Shown one piece after another: positions 18,218 through 27,019 of a stretch of 64,000 nucleotides of DNA. The position numbers and the translations under genes were made by a program. Origin of the DNA: Maridesulfovibrio sp. (lineage in GTDB: Bacteria; Desulfobacterota; Desulfovibrionia; Desulfovibrionales; Desulfovibrionaceae); assembly GCF_963667685.1 (NCBI RefSeq), contig NZ_OY763930.1, positions 486,001-550,000 of the forward strand, written 5' to 3'. Positions within the stretch are counted from its first letter, which is position 1; each line of letters starts with the position of its first letter. A model generated the notes under the pieces. It was not told where the DNA came from. It was given only the letters and a program-made list of their open reading frames with translations, and ran no database searches.

Positions 18218-20326
18218 TTAACTAACAGTCATACGCATATTTGCTACAACTGCACCGTGCGGACCAGCGATAACAGGGTTGAATTCGGCTTCCTGAATTT
18301 CCGGCAGATCCGAGGCCATTTGTGAAACCATGAGCAGCACATCTTCCAATGCTCCCAGATCTACAGCAGCTCCGCAGCGCACTCCACGCAGAATGGGATA
18401 AGCTTTAATTTCGCGGATCATTTCCTGGGCATCATTGAGAGCCAGCGGTGCGAGCCGTGATGATACATCACCAAGCAGGTCTACGTGAAGCCCTGCAAGG
18501 GAAAAATTTATAAGCGGACCGAACTGGGGGTCACGTTTGAAACTGACCACAATTTCGTGGGAATCCTTCGGCCCCATAGCCTGCACCAGACACCCGGTAA
18601 TGTAGGCATCCTTGCACCTTCTGGCCGCGCGGGTGGTTATTTCCAGAAAAGCCTTGCGCAAAGCCTGCGGGGTCTCAATGTCAGTGACAATCAACCCGAG
18701 CTCCTGCTTGCGGGAAATCTGTGGAGAAGCAACCTTGAGTACTACCGGGTACCCTATTCTCTTAGCAGCTTTTGCGGCCTGATTGGAAGTACGGGCCAGC
18801 ACGGTTTCCGGAACCGGAAGCTCGTACGCGGAAGCGAGTTGCTGGGCATCCAGCTCCACAAGCTCAGTAAGTCCGGTCTTGCGGCAATTTTCAACTATGG
18901 ACTTGGCCTTGGAGTAATCGCGCCTGAAACACACATCAATGGGCCAATCTTTTTTCTGCCAGCGATAACAACGGGTCATGGCATCAAGGGAACGCACCGC
19001 TGCTTCCGGAAATTCATAGCAGGGAATCCCGGCTGCACGGAGCTTCCTACGTGCTTTCCTAGTCGAATGGTCGCCCATGAAACAAGTCAGAATAGGTTTA
19101 TCACACTCTTTCGCCAGCTCAATAATATCGTTGGCTACTTTTTCCACATCTTCCAGAATGTTCGCCGCCGGAGTCAGGATAACCAAAATGGAATGGAAAA
19201 CATCATCCTGCGCAACGGCCCGCAAAACTTTGTGATATGTATCCGCCTTGGCGTCGCCCAGCATGTCGATGGGATTATAAAGTGAGGCATAAGGCGGCAG
19301 CACTTCCTTCATCTTTTCGAGCGTTGGGGACGAAGGGCGGGAAATATTCAGGGAACCTTTCTCACACATGTCGGTAGCGAGGATTCCGGGACCGCCGGAG
19401 TTGGTAACAATCGCAACATTAGAGCCAGCGGGCAGTGGCTGGCAGGAAAAAGCATGGGCGAGATTGAACATATCCTCAATATCAACAGCCTGCAGAACTC
19501 CGGTCTGCCGGAAAGCGGCGTTGTACGCAGCAGTGGCACCGGTCAAAGCTCCGGCATGGGCGGATGCGGCGCGGGCACCGGCAGGTGTTTCTCCGGCACG
19601 CAAGAGGATTAGGGGTTTCTTAAAAGTGGTATCGTAAGCAGTGCGCAGAAAATCCTGCCCGTCTTTTAGGGTCTCGCAATAGCCGACAATTACTTTTGTA
19701 TCCTCGTCATTGGCGAGGTAGCTGAACATTGTCGCTTCACCCAGAACAGCCTTATTGCCAAGACTGATAAATTTGGAAAAACCGACACCTTCACTATTAG
19801 CCCAGTCAAGCGCAGTGCTGCACATGGCTCCGGACTGCGAAAGAAAAGCAATATTTCCTTTGAGGGTGATATCAGGATTAAGACTGGCATTCATAGGCAG
19901 AGCTAAATTCATCAGTCCCATGCAATTGGGGCCGAGGATAATCATATCATGATTCTTGGCAGCTCTTGCCAATTCACGTTCCAGACGGTAACCTTCGCGT
20001 CCGGTCTCACCATAGCCGCCACTGGTGACAACAGCAGCCCGGACCGGGATATTAGACAATTCGTCCACAGCTTTTACAGCTTCCGCAGGCGGCAGACATA
20101 TCATTGCCAGATCGGTACCACGGGGCAACCCGGATATGGACGAAAACGCTTTTAAACCATGAACTTCGAGCCCTTCTCCATTGACGGGGAATATTTTTCC
20201 CTTATATCCAGAGGCAAGAAGATTTACAGTAATTAAGCTGGCTTCATCCTGAGGGTCGGCAGTAATTCCGATTACGGCAATTGATTCAGGCTCAAATAAG
20301 GCCTTTAAACATGAATATGAATACAT
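18218..20326 (-). CDS. ADP-forming acetate-CoA ligase, fused alpha-beta subunits
   Basis: A 702-residue NDP-forming acyl-CoA synthetase. It interconverts acetyl-CoA, ADP and phosphate with acetate, CoA and ATP. Order of domains: CoA-binding (FEPESIAVIGITADPQDEAS onward), succinyl-CoA-ligase-like flavodoxin domains with ILGPNCMGLMN and the phosphohistidine loop SAHAGALTG, then a C-terminal ATP-grasp domain (about 480-700) with GYPVVLKVASPQISRK. The start is ambiguous: ATG at 20326 or TTG at 20344, neither with a good Shine-Dalgarno. It is divergent from rnc with only about 28 bases between starts. It could make ATP from acetyl-CoA during fermentation or organic-acid oxidation. Confidence 0.88.
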   Translation of the reverse strand: MYSYSCLKALFEPESIAVIGITADPQDEASLITVNLLASGYKGKIFPVNGEGLEVHGLKAFSSISGLPRGTDLAMICLPPAEAVKAVDELSNIPVRAAVVTSGGYGETGREGYRLERELARAAKNHDMIILGPNCMGLMNLALPMNASLNPDITLKGNIAFLSQSGAMCSTALDWANSEGVGFSKFISLGNKAVLGEATMFSYLANDEDTKVIVGYCETLKDGQDFLRTAYDTTFKKPLILLRAGETPAGARAASAHAGALTGATAAYNAAFRQTGVLQAVDIEDMFNLAHAFSCQPLPAGSNVAIVTNSGGPGILATDMCEKGSLNISRPSSPTLEKMKEVLPPYASLYNPIDMLGDAKADTYHKVLRAVAQDDVFHSILVILTPAANILEDVEKVANDIIELAKECDKPILTCFMGDHSTRKARRKLRAAGIPCYEFPEAAVRSLDAMTRCYRWQKKDWPIDVCFRRDYSKAKSIVENCRKTGLTELVELDAQQLASAYELPVPETVLARTSNQAAKAAKRIGYPVVLKVASPQISRKQELGLIVTDIETPQALRKAFLEITTRAARRCKDAYITGCLVQAMGPKDSHEIVVSFKRDPQFGPLINFSLAGLHVDLLGDVSSRLAPLALNDAQEMIREIKAYPILRGVRCGAAVDLGALEDVLLMVSQMASDLPEIQEAEFNPVIAGPHGAVVANMRMTVS

Positions 20327-20354
20327 TCGATAATATAAATTCAAGCAGGTTTGT

Positions 20355-21056
20355 ATGGTAGAAAATTTTTCACGCCTCCAGCAAGGTATCCACTATCGAT
20401 TTTCTCAAGTCAAGCATTTAGCCACTGCTCTTACCCACAGTTCATGGGCAAATGAACAGTCTGAACCTGTTGAAGACAACGAAAGACTGGAATTTTTGGG
20501 AGATGCAGTGTTGGAACTTTGCGTCACCGAAGAACTGTATAAGCGCTTCACAGACGCCCATGAAGGACAGCTGACCAAGATCAGATCAAAGCTGGTCAAA
20601 GAAAAAAGTCTCGCTGCAATTGCCCGCGAACTGGATATTAACGAATTTTTAATGCTCGGCAAAGGTGAAGAAGCACAAGGAGGGCGCAACCGTTCTTCCC
20701 TGCTTGCTGACGCAATGGAAGCTGTTATCGGGGCTGTGTTCCTGGATGGCGGCTACGCTGAAGCGAAAAAATTCATAATGCGGATATTTGAAGACAAGTG
20801 GCCTGAAACATTCAAAATTGAAAGCTCCAAAGATTTCAAGAGTAAACTGCAGGAAGAGACTCAGGCCAGATTCAAAGAACGTCCCACCTATGTACTTAGC
20901 GGAACGAAAGGGCCGGAACATGAAAAGACTTTTATAGTTAATCTGAGTCTTCCGGACGGGAAATCTTTTGATTCAGAAGGTACAAGCCTGAAGAAAGCCG
21001 AGCAGACAGCTGCGGCAAAGGCTCTTGACTATCTCTCTGAGATTGAAGCGGAATAA
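20355..21056 (+). CDS. rnc: Ribonuclease III
   Basis: A 233-residue double-strand-specific endoribonuclease for rRNA and mRNA processing. The signature NERLEFLGDAVLELCVTEEL (about 42-61) carries the catalytic acidic residues, and a second acidic motif lies in LADAMEAVIGAVFLDGG. The C-terminal double-stranded RNA binding domain starts near residue 160 (DFKSKLQEETQARFKERPTY) and ends with KKAEQTAAAKALDYL. Length is normal. The Shine-Dalgarno is weak (AGG five bases upstream). Confidence 0.95.
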   Translation: MVENFSRLQQGIHYRFSQVKHLATALTHSSWANEQSEPVEDNERLEFLGDAVLELCVTEELYKRFTDAHEGQLTKIRSKLVKEKSLAAIARELDINEFLMLGKGEEAQGGRNRSSLLADAMEAVIGAVFLDGGYAEAKKFIMRIFEDKWPETFKIESSKDFKSKLQEETQARFKERPTYVLSGTKGPEHEKTFIVNLSLPDGKSFDSEGTSLKKAEQTAAAKALDYLSEIEAE

Positions 21057-21098
21057 TATTAAATTGCTTTCCCGAAAATCCTGCCCCAAAAATAGCTC

Positions 21099-21138
21099 AA
21101 GGACTGGGAGGCGGTGATCAATCGCCTCCACAGTCCTT
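21099..21138 (-). terminator. Long hairpin terminator between rnc and flagellin genes
   Basis: Stem AAGGACTG-GGAGGCG / CGCCTCC-CAGTCCTT with a 9-base loop, placed just after the flagellin stop on the minus strand. On the minus strand it is followed by an A/T-rich stretch ending in TTTTT, not an immediate T-tract. Confidence 0.65.
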
Positions 21139-21166
21139 AATCTTCACCCGATTATCTCAAGCGGTT

Positions 21167-22039
21167 TTAACCGCCAATGAGCTGCATTGCCATCTTCGGC
21201 AGTGAGTTAGCCTGCGAGAGCATTGCTACCGCGGACTGAGTGAGAATCTGGTTCCGCACGAATTCAGTCATTTCGGTTGCTACGTCGACATCGGAGATGC
21301 GTGATTCCGCTGCCTGAACGTTTTCTGCCTGAATAGAAAGGTTGGTGATGGTGTTTTCCAACCTGTTCTGCATGGCACCGAGATTCGCACGAATCTTATC
21401 TTTAGAAATAATTGCCTGCTGAAGCTTATCAAGGGACTTCTGCGCAAGTTCCTGTGTTGATACGGAAGTATTGACGCCAAGTGAAGAAGCAGTAGAGCTG
21501 CCGATGGCGACATAGTAATAGTCTTCTGCGCAGTCGTTACCTGTACCGAAGTGAACCTTAAGCGGGCCTGTTGAATGAAGCCCTGCGCCATTATGATCGC
21601 TGCTCGCACCGGAAAGGTTACCGTTCAGCAGGTGGATACCGTTAAAGTCGGTCGCCATTGCGATTCGGGTGATTTCCGAAGCCATGGCCTGATATTCAGA
21701 GTCAATGATCAGACGCTGATCGGAGTTGTAGGTACCGGTGGATGCCTGGGTTGCAAGCTCTTTCATGCGGATGAGCTTTTCATCGATAACCTGCAGCGCA
21801 CCGTCTGCGGTCTGAATCATGGAAATTGCGTCGTTTGCGTTTCTCATACCCTGGTTAAGGGATTTAACGTCTGCGCGCATAAGTTCGCGAATTGCGAGAC
21901 CTGCAGCATCATCTGCTGCTGTGCCGACTCTCAAACCTGAGGAGAGACGACGAGTTGAAGTACCGAGATTGCCGTACGCTTGCTGTAAGTTGCGTGAGGC
22001 GTGCATTGCCATCATGTTGTGGTTAATGACTAAGGACAT
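21167..22039 (-). CDS. fliC: Flagellin
   Basis: A 290-residue flagellar filament protein. The conserved N-terminal D0/D1 helix begins SLVINHNMMAMHASRNLQ and carries LSSGLRVGTAADDAAGLAI. The C-terminal D0/D1 part is NRLENTITNLSIQAENVQAAESRISDVD with the end AVAMLSQANSLPKMAMQLIGG. The central variable region is short (about residues 145-200), so the filament surface domain is small. CAAGGAGG precedes the ATG. A sigma-54-type promoter lies about 55-70 bases upstream. The product is exported by the flagellar type III system. Confidence 0.96.
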   Translation of the reverse strand: MSLVINHNMMAMHASRNLQQAYGNLGTSTRRLSSGLRVGTAADDAAGLAIRELMRADVKSLNQGMRNANDAISMIQTADGALQVIDEKLIRMKELATQASTGTYNSDQRLIIDSEYQAMASEITRIAMATDFNGIHLLNGNLSGASSDHNGAGLHSTGPLKVHFGTGNDCAEDYYYVAIGSSTASSLGVNTSVSTQELAQKSLDKLQQAIISKDKIRANLGAMQNRLENTITNLSIQAENVQAAESRISDVDVATEMTEFVRNQILTQSAVAMLSQANSLPKMAMQLIGG

Positions 22040-22091
22040 ATCTGAACCTCCTTGTAGTTCACAAAATTCCGTTTTTGTTACCCAACCTTAA

Positions 22092-22106
22092 GCAGAGCAC
22101 GTGCCA
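22092..22106 (-). promoter_or_regulatory. Sigma-54-type promoter of the flagellin gene
   Basis: Minus-strand TGGCACGTGCTCTGC matches the -24/-12 pattern TGGCAC-N5-TTGC with one mismatch (CTGC). It lies 53 bases upstream of the flagellin ATG. It needs an AAA+ activator of the kind encoded at 1278-2294. Confidence 0.75.
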
Positions 22107-22275
22107 AAAACACTTTATACTTACATTTCAAATATTTAAGCATATAAATAAAGTCTAGACTTCTTTAGGCTAAGCTAAAGAGTCAATTTTTTCCCGCTAT
22201 CACGACCAGTTTTTGCTCTAACCGGAAAACATGTCCTAGCAGATGTCAACTCTCTGTTTTTATTGTATTTTGTAA

Positions 22276-22315
22276 AAACAGATATCTGTTTAGGCGATAA
22301 ATTCCGACGTCGGAA
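22276..22315. promoter_or_regulatory. Two perfect palindromes upstream of the flagellin promoter (candidate enhancer sites)
   Basis: AAACAGATATCTGTTT (22276-22291) and TTCCGACGTCGGAA (22302-22315) are perfect palindromes with centres 25 bases apart. They sit about 170-220 bases upstream of the sigma-54 promoter, the usual distance for activator binding. The remaining sequence of 22107-22404 shows no gene. Confidence 0.5.
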
Positions 22316-22404
22316 AATTAATCAACAGTCAAAAAAACATATCAGGTCGGGGAAAAGCTTAAGGCGGAGCAAAAGATTCTTAAGAAAGGCGGGAATGAAA
22401 ATGA

Positions 22405-22444
22405 GAACCCCGCATCCAAAACGGCATATTCGGATGCGGGGTTC
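22405..22444 (-). terminator. Terminator of the flagellar hook operon
   Basis: A 13-base-pair stem GAACCCCGCATCC / GGATGCGGGGTTC, 100 bases beyond the flgE stop, followed on the minus strand by TCTCATTTTC. Confidence 0.75.
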
Positions 22445-22543
22445 CCGGGTACCTGTGCAGTCGGGGGAGTCAATCCCGTCTGCGGAGGTTGTAGAAGGAG
22501 TTTTCCTATATATTCAGCATCAATTCAGGATACATCATTCACT

Positions 22544-24214
22544 TTAGCGCTTAAGCTGGATCAGCTCGCCCATCATGGTATCAGTAGTGGTAATAATCTT
22601 CGAGTTCGCCTGAAAACCGCGCTGGGTAGTAATCATGTTTACAAATTCGACCGCAAGGTCAACGTTAGACATCTCAAGGGAGTTGGAAGCTATGGAGCCT
22701 TTACCGCTGGTATTAGGCAGACCGGTCAATGCATCTCCGGATTCCCTTGTCTCGGTGAAAAGGTTACCACCTTCTCGCCGCAGTCCCCAGTCATTGTTGA
22801 ATGAGGCAAGAGTAAGGACATAAAGTTCCTGAATCTGGCCGTTTGAGTAACGCCCTGTCAGAACACCGTCCCTGCTTACAGAAGTACTCTGCAGGAAACC
22901 TGCGGTGTAACCGTCCTGAGACTGGAACAGGGTGGTTGAACCGGAGCTGTAACTGGTAGTAGAAAGAGCACTCTTTTCAGCATCACCAAAGTTGGGGAGG
23001 GTGCTGATATCGGTAATATTAGAACCGAGCAGGCTCGCGTTGGAGATTGTTGTGTTACCCCAACCCTTGGTTGATCCGAGTCCTGACAAATCAGAGTTGT
23101 TAAGTCCGAAGTTCATCTCAATAGTAACCGGCTCATTGCTTGCGTTGGTGTAACTGGCATTCGACCTTGAGAGGAAGTTTGCGGTCATTACCGGCAAACC
23201 ATCCTGCGAAAATTCCGCCAGAGTCCACATGTCTGCATCCTTTGATGTTGTCGGATCTACCGCAGCACCGGGACCTGCCGACGCGTTACTCTTCAAGGTA
23301 AAGGCAGAGATTCCAGTCAGATCACCGGCTGCGTTGAAAGTCATGGTTCCTGTCATGAGAAGTCCGGCAGCAGCGTTGCTTGCGAATGAGTCTGTTCCGT
23401 TAGGGAACATGCGTCCATCTTCTTCGGGACTGCAGGTTACGATAAATTCCCAAACCTTCTTACCACCGGCGTTACTGAGGGTCACCTGGTCAAAATAGGT
23501 AGTGACGTTATGCGCAGAGCCGTTGGCGTCATATACTTTGATGGTTGACTGGTAACCGTACAGAGAATCGCCGATGGGCGGTTCTGCTGTTCCATCCCAG
23601 GAATTGAAGAGAGCAAGGTAAGGTTGTGTTGCATCATCGGCCCTGCTTGCTTCATGTGAATCAAGGTTGGTAACCATGTTAATGGTAGTGGTTTCCTTTG
23701 GAGCAGACTGAAAGTTTTCCAGTCTTATATCAGTAGGTACGCCGATGGTACGAACTGAATTGCTGGTATTCACACTTGTTCCGGTAGCAACTTGTGAACC
23801 GCTTTCATCCTGAACCTGCCAACCCTGAAGTACGTAACCGTGAGGATCGGTGAGGTAACCGTCTTTATCAAAACGGAAGTTGCCGGCACGAGTATAGTAA
23901 GAAGTGTCTTCATCCTTTGGAGAGACAATGAAAAATCCGTCACCGCCGATTGCAAGGTCAGTGGATTCAGAAGTCGTTTCAAAAGACCCCTGAGCGTAGT
24001 CGGCATAAATAGCCCCTACCTGTACACCGCGACCTACCTGTGCTATTCCTGTGGCGGTAGACATGTCCTGACTGATAGCATCTTCAAAGTGCATCTTAGC
24101 GCTTTTGAAGCCGATGGTGTTAACGTTTGCGATGTTGTTACCAAGCACGGACATTTTATCTCCGTGTGCCTGTAAACCGGTAATACCTGAGAATAATGAT
24201 GCTGATAAACCCAT
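22544..24214 (-). CDS. flgE: Flagellar hook protein FlgE
   Basis: A 556-residue hook subunit. The N-terminal rod-type segment LFSGITGLQAHGDKMSVLGN and NIANVNTIGFKSAKMHFED, plus the C-terminal EFVNMITTQRGFQANSKIIT, define the FlgE/F/G family. The length and the central D1/D2 region with YYTRAGNFRFDKDGYLTDP identify FlgE. GGAGG precedes the ATG. It is the last gene of fliK-flgD-flgE. Confidence 0.95.
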   Translation of the reverse strand: MGLSASLFSGITGLQAHGDKMSVLGNNIANVNTIGFKSAKMHFEDAISQDMSTATGIAQVGRGVQVGAIYADYAQGSFETTSESTDLAIGGDGFFIVSPKDEDTSYYTRAGNFRFDKDGYLTDPHGYVLQGWQVQDESGSQVATGTSVNTSNSVRTIGVPTDIRLENFQSAPKETTTINMVTNLDSHEASRADDATQPYLALFNSWDGTAEPPIGDSLYGYQSTIKVYDANGSAHNVTTYFDQVTLSNAGGKKVWEFIVTCSPEEDGRMFPNGTDSFASNAAAGLLMTGTMTFNAAGDLTGISAFTLKSNASAGPGAAVDPTTSKDADMWTLAEFSQDGLPVMTANFLSRSNASYTNASNEPVTIEMNFGLNNSDLSGLGSTKGWGNTTISNASLLGSNITDISTLPNFGDAEKSALSTTSYSSGSTTLFQSQDGYTAGFLQSTSVSRDGVLTGRYSNGQIQELYVLTLASFNNDWGLRREGGNLFTETRESGDALTGLPNTSGKGSIASNSLEMSNVDLAVEFVNMITTQRGFQANSKIITTTDTMMGELIQLKR

Positions 24215-24287
24215 TAGAACCTCCTAAAGTCCTATTGACTCTCGATTGTTTCCTACCCCTTTAAGCCTGGTCTTGCCGTAGACCTTA

Positions 24288-25097
24288 TCAGCTTTCAGAA
24301 GTTTGTTCGGTTGAATCACCAGATTCGCCTGATTCACCAGATCCACCAGAATCTCCTGTGTCACCAGAATCACCTGTGTCATCTGATTTGTTAGGGTCAT
24401 CCGGCTCGGAAACTACCGTCGGACTTACTACTTCCTTGATGTTGAGGAAGTTGATGTAGCGACCATCTTTAAGGTGCAGATATTGCTGACCACCCTCGGA
24501 AACAACTCCTGAGACTTCACCACTAACTTCCGTCTTAACCATAACAGGACTTCCGTTTGCATCTTCCGCCGCCATTGCGATGGTATAGACACCGTCTGGA
24601 ACTTCCTTGCCACCCCAGTCCTTTCCGTCCCATTCGAACTCATAGGTCCCTTTAGCCTTTGAGCCGAGCTGAACAGTGCGAACAAGGTTTTTGTCTTTGT
24701 CGTAAATGTTGATGAACGCGTTTGCGACAGGTTCGCCAAGACCATAAAAGACCTTGCTTATTTTTCCGTTGTCACGACTGATGTTGTAACCCTCAGCTTT
24801 TACTTCTTTGCCGATGAAGTTTACAGCTGAAACCATCTGTTCCTGAGTTCCGTTATCAATCATTGTCTTGATGTTGCTGTTCACCTGAGTGAGCTGTTCA
24901 AGACTGGAGAACTGTGCCATCTGCGCCATGTATTCTTTGTCTTCCATGGGGTTGGCGGGGTCCTGATTCTGCATCTGGGTAAGGAGAAGCTTCAGGAAGT
25001 CATCCTGATTAAGCTGATTTTTATGCTCAGGCTGGTTGCTGGCTGCCATATCGGCTTCCGCCCTTCCAAGTATGTTACTGAACCCTACGTATCCCAT
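24288..25097 (-). CDS. flgD: Flagellar hook capping protein FlgD with acidic repeat tail
   Basis: A 269-residue scaffold that caps the growing hook. The conserved N-terminal segment is LNQDDFLKLLLTQMQNQDP followed by MEDKEYMAQMAQFSSLEQL; the central part holds the FlgD Ig-like/tudor domain (about 85-220). The last 38 residues are an acidic low-complexity tail made of Gly, Ser, Asp and Glu repeats (DTGDSGDTGDSGGSGESG), which ordinary FlgD proteins lack. AGAGG lies upstream of the ATG. It is encoded between fliK and flgE. Confidence 0.93.
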   Translation of the reverse strand: MGYVGFSNILGRAEADMAASNQPEHKNQLNQDDFLKLLLTQMQNQDPANPMEDKEYMAQMAQFSSLEQLTQVNSNIKTMIDNGTQEQMVSAVNFIGKEVKAEGYNISRDNGKISKVFYGLGEPVANAFINIYDKDKNLVRTVQLGSKAKGTYEFEWDGKDWGGKEVPDGVYTIAMAAEDANGSPVMVKTEVSGEVSGVVSEGGQQYLHLKDGRYINFLNIKEVVSPTVVSEPDDPNKSDDTGDSGDTGDSGGSGESGESGDSTEQTSES

Positions 25098-25139
25098 GAA
25101 TACACCTCTTTGTTTTTACTAAGCCGGCCCAAACTTTTG

Positions 25140-26885
25140 TTAAGCCACTATGTAAAGTCCGCTTTGGGAAATTTGTGCCTTGTGATTTACACTCTGCATT
25201 TCCCGGGCCAAAGAGGTTCCTTCTTGTCTCAACGTCTTCCAACGCCTGCGCATTTCCGACATCATTTCCTGATATTGTGCAGAGTTATGGTCTTCAGCAT
25301 TTTTCCATGAGGTGTCGGTCTGCCCATCAGAAATTCCGGTCTGGACTTCAAGTTTTTCTACCTTGAGACCCTGTTCTTCCAGAGCCTGCTTCACAACTTC
25401 AAGCTTCTCGGCAATAACCTTCGCTGTTTCGTGGTTTTCGGCCCGAATTGTAGCCTGCACTTCCTTGTTCTTGACCTGCAACATTACATTAACAGCCCCA
25501 AGATCATGAGGATTAAGCTGTAATGTAAGCTGCTTGCGTCCCTGCCCCAGGTTCTTGAAGACGCCTTCCTGAACCTGCTCAAGGATATTGGAGCGTGCAC
25601 TTTTTTCCCACATGGCATCAGCCTTACCTGCCTGTGCAGACTTTACCGCACTCTGCAAGGAGCCCATGCCGTTACCGAAGATGCTGCCTGTAAGATTGCC
25701 TTCGCCCTTCACGAAAGACTCATCCGTTAGCTTGCCGAAAAACTCATCCCAGCCATCTACATCATTGGAATCTTCGAGAAGTTGTTCAAGCCAGTGGCGG
25801 TTGGAGTTTTTGTTTTCACTTTGCCCTGCCTGCTGCTTACCGGCATTGGAATCACCCTTCATGTCTGTGCCGTTCTTTGCAGCGTTGCCGTCCTTCTGGG
25901 CAGAATTTTCTGCAGCTCCCTGAGTTTCCTGCTTAGCGTTTTCACCGATCTCCTTGCTCACACCCATGGAATCACTGATCACCTCAGCAGAAGCCATGCG
26001 CACGACACTGGGGCTCTGATCGGAAGCTTTTTCCATCGCAGAACGTAAAGAATCGCTAACTGTCTTAACCAGCTTTAGATCCTTGGCATCCTGTGCGGAT
26101 TGCTGGTGTGCCAGAGCTGTCTTGAGAACTGAAAATCCTTTTTTAAAATCAGCAACGGTTGCGCCGTCAGTGCTAAGCAGTTGAGTAATCTTTTTACCAG
26201 CATCTCCACCCAGCTTAAACAAGTCGGTCAGAGTCTTTGTTTCATCTTTGGAAAGCTGAAGCTTTGCGGAGTCAGACATTGCCGCAAGCTTGGCCTGCAT
26301 CTTTTCTACTACATCTCCAAGATTACCCTTGCGTATGGAAGCCAGCATCTGCTTTGATTCACCAGGATTGAATCCCAGCTGAGCAAAAATTGAATTAAGA
26401 TTCTGCTCCTGAACAGGACTCAAATTAATCCCCTTCCGACCCTTCATCATAGCAGAAATATCGGAAACGAGCTGGCCGTAGGTAATACCATTTTCACTCA
26501 TCACCTTTTCTTCAAGCTCGTTAATATCCTTTTTATCAAGACCGTACTCTTCGAGTTCATCCTTGATTTCTTTCCAGTCTTCGCGGCTGACAGTAATATT
26601 CTGCGGCTGCTCTTCGACAGACTGCATTGCAATATCTTCCGTGGCCTCATCAATATAATCAGACGCGCTCTCAGAATTTGTATATGAAGTAGATCCTTCA
26701 TACCTAGATCTTGAGTCACTGATCATATCCTGAGCCTGCTGATAAGAAGATTCAACCTCTGATCGGCTGGAATAAAGGAAATTATCAAACATTGATGAAC
26801 GGTAAGAGCTTTCAGACAGTGATGTTCTGTCCAAAAGACTGCTCAAATCCTGATTACTGTTTTCGAGATGTGGAAGTATTTTCAT
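25140..26885 (-). CDS. fliK: Flagellar hook-length control protein FliK
   Basis: A 581-residue hook ruler. The C-terminal Flg_hook domain (about residues 460-545) contains LTLQLNPHDLGAVNVMLQVK and HETAKVIAEKLEVVKQALEE, the substrate-specificity switch core. The N-terminal two-thirds are helical, polar and low in complexity, as expected for the ruler. The ATG at 26885 has GAGGAG nine bases upstream; the longer frame adds 14 residues that would overlap the promoter-like site. It is the first gene of fliK-flgD-flgE. Confidence 0.88.
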   Translation of the reverse strand: MKILPHLENSNQDLSSLLDRTSLSESSYRSSMFDNFLYSSRSEVESSYQQAQDMISDSRSRYEGSTSYTNSESASDYIDEATEDIAMQSVEEQPQNITVSREDWKEIKDELEEYGLDKKDINELEEKVMSENGITYGQLVSDISAMMKGRKGINLSPVQEQNLNSIFAQLGFNPGESKQMLASIRKGNLGDVVEKMQAKLAAMSDSAKLQLSKDETKTLTDLFKLGGDAGKKITQLLSTDGATVADFKKGFSVLKTALAHQQSAQDAKDLKLVKTVSDSLRSAMEKASDQSPSVVRMASAEVISDSMGVSKEIGENAKQETQGAAENSAQKDGNAAKNGTDMKGDSNAGKQQAGQSENKNSNRHWLEQLLEDSNDVDGWDEFFGKLTDESFVKGEGNLTGSIFGNGMGSLQSAVKSAQAGKADAMWEKSARSNILEQVQEGVFKNLGQGRKQLTLQLNPHDLGAVNVMLQVKNKEVQATIRAENHETAKVIAEKLEVVKQALEEQGLKVEKLEVQTGISDGQTDTSWKNAEDHNSAQYQEMMSEMRRRWKTLRQEGTSLAREMQSVNHKAQISQSGLYIVA

Positions 26886-26911
26886 TTTCTGACTCCTCGA
26901 CATTCTTGTAT

Positions 26912-26926
26912 TCACGAGGCGTGCCA
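26912..26926 (-). promoter_or_regulatory. Weak sigma-54-like promoter upstream of fliK
   Basis: Minus-strand TGGCACGCCTCGTGA has a perfect -24 box, but the -12 box lacks the GC dinucleotide. Its distance to the fliK ATG (27 bases) and its match to the flagellin -24 box favour it. Confidence 0.4.
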
Positions 26927-27019
26927 AAAATAAAAACGCATCATTTCAGTATATTATGAAAAGATTTAAGACTGAAACATGGAACATTCTTCCCACTCAA
27001 GAAAAAAAGTTCACCAGAA

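Noticed and set aside
22263..22547. A 94-codon plus-strand frame between flagellin and flgE
   Set aside because: Highly basic, no ribosome site, overlaps the palindromes and the hook operon terminator and runs into flgE.
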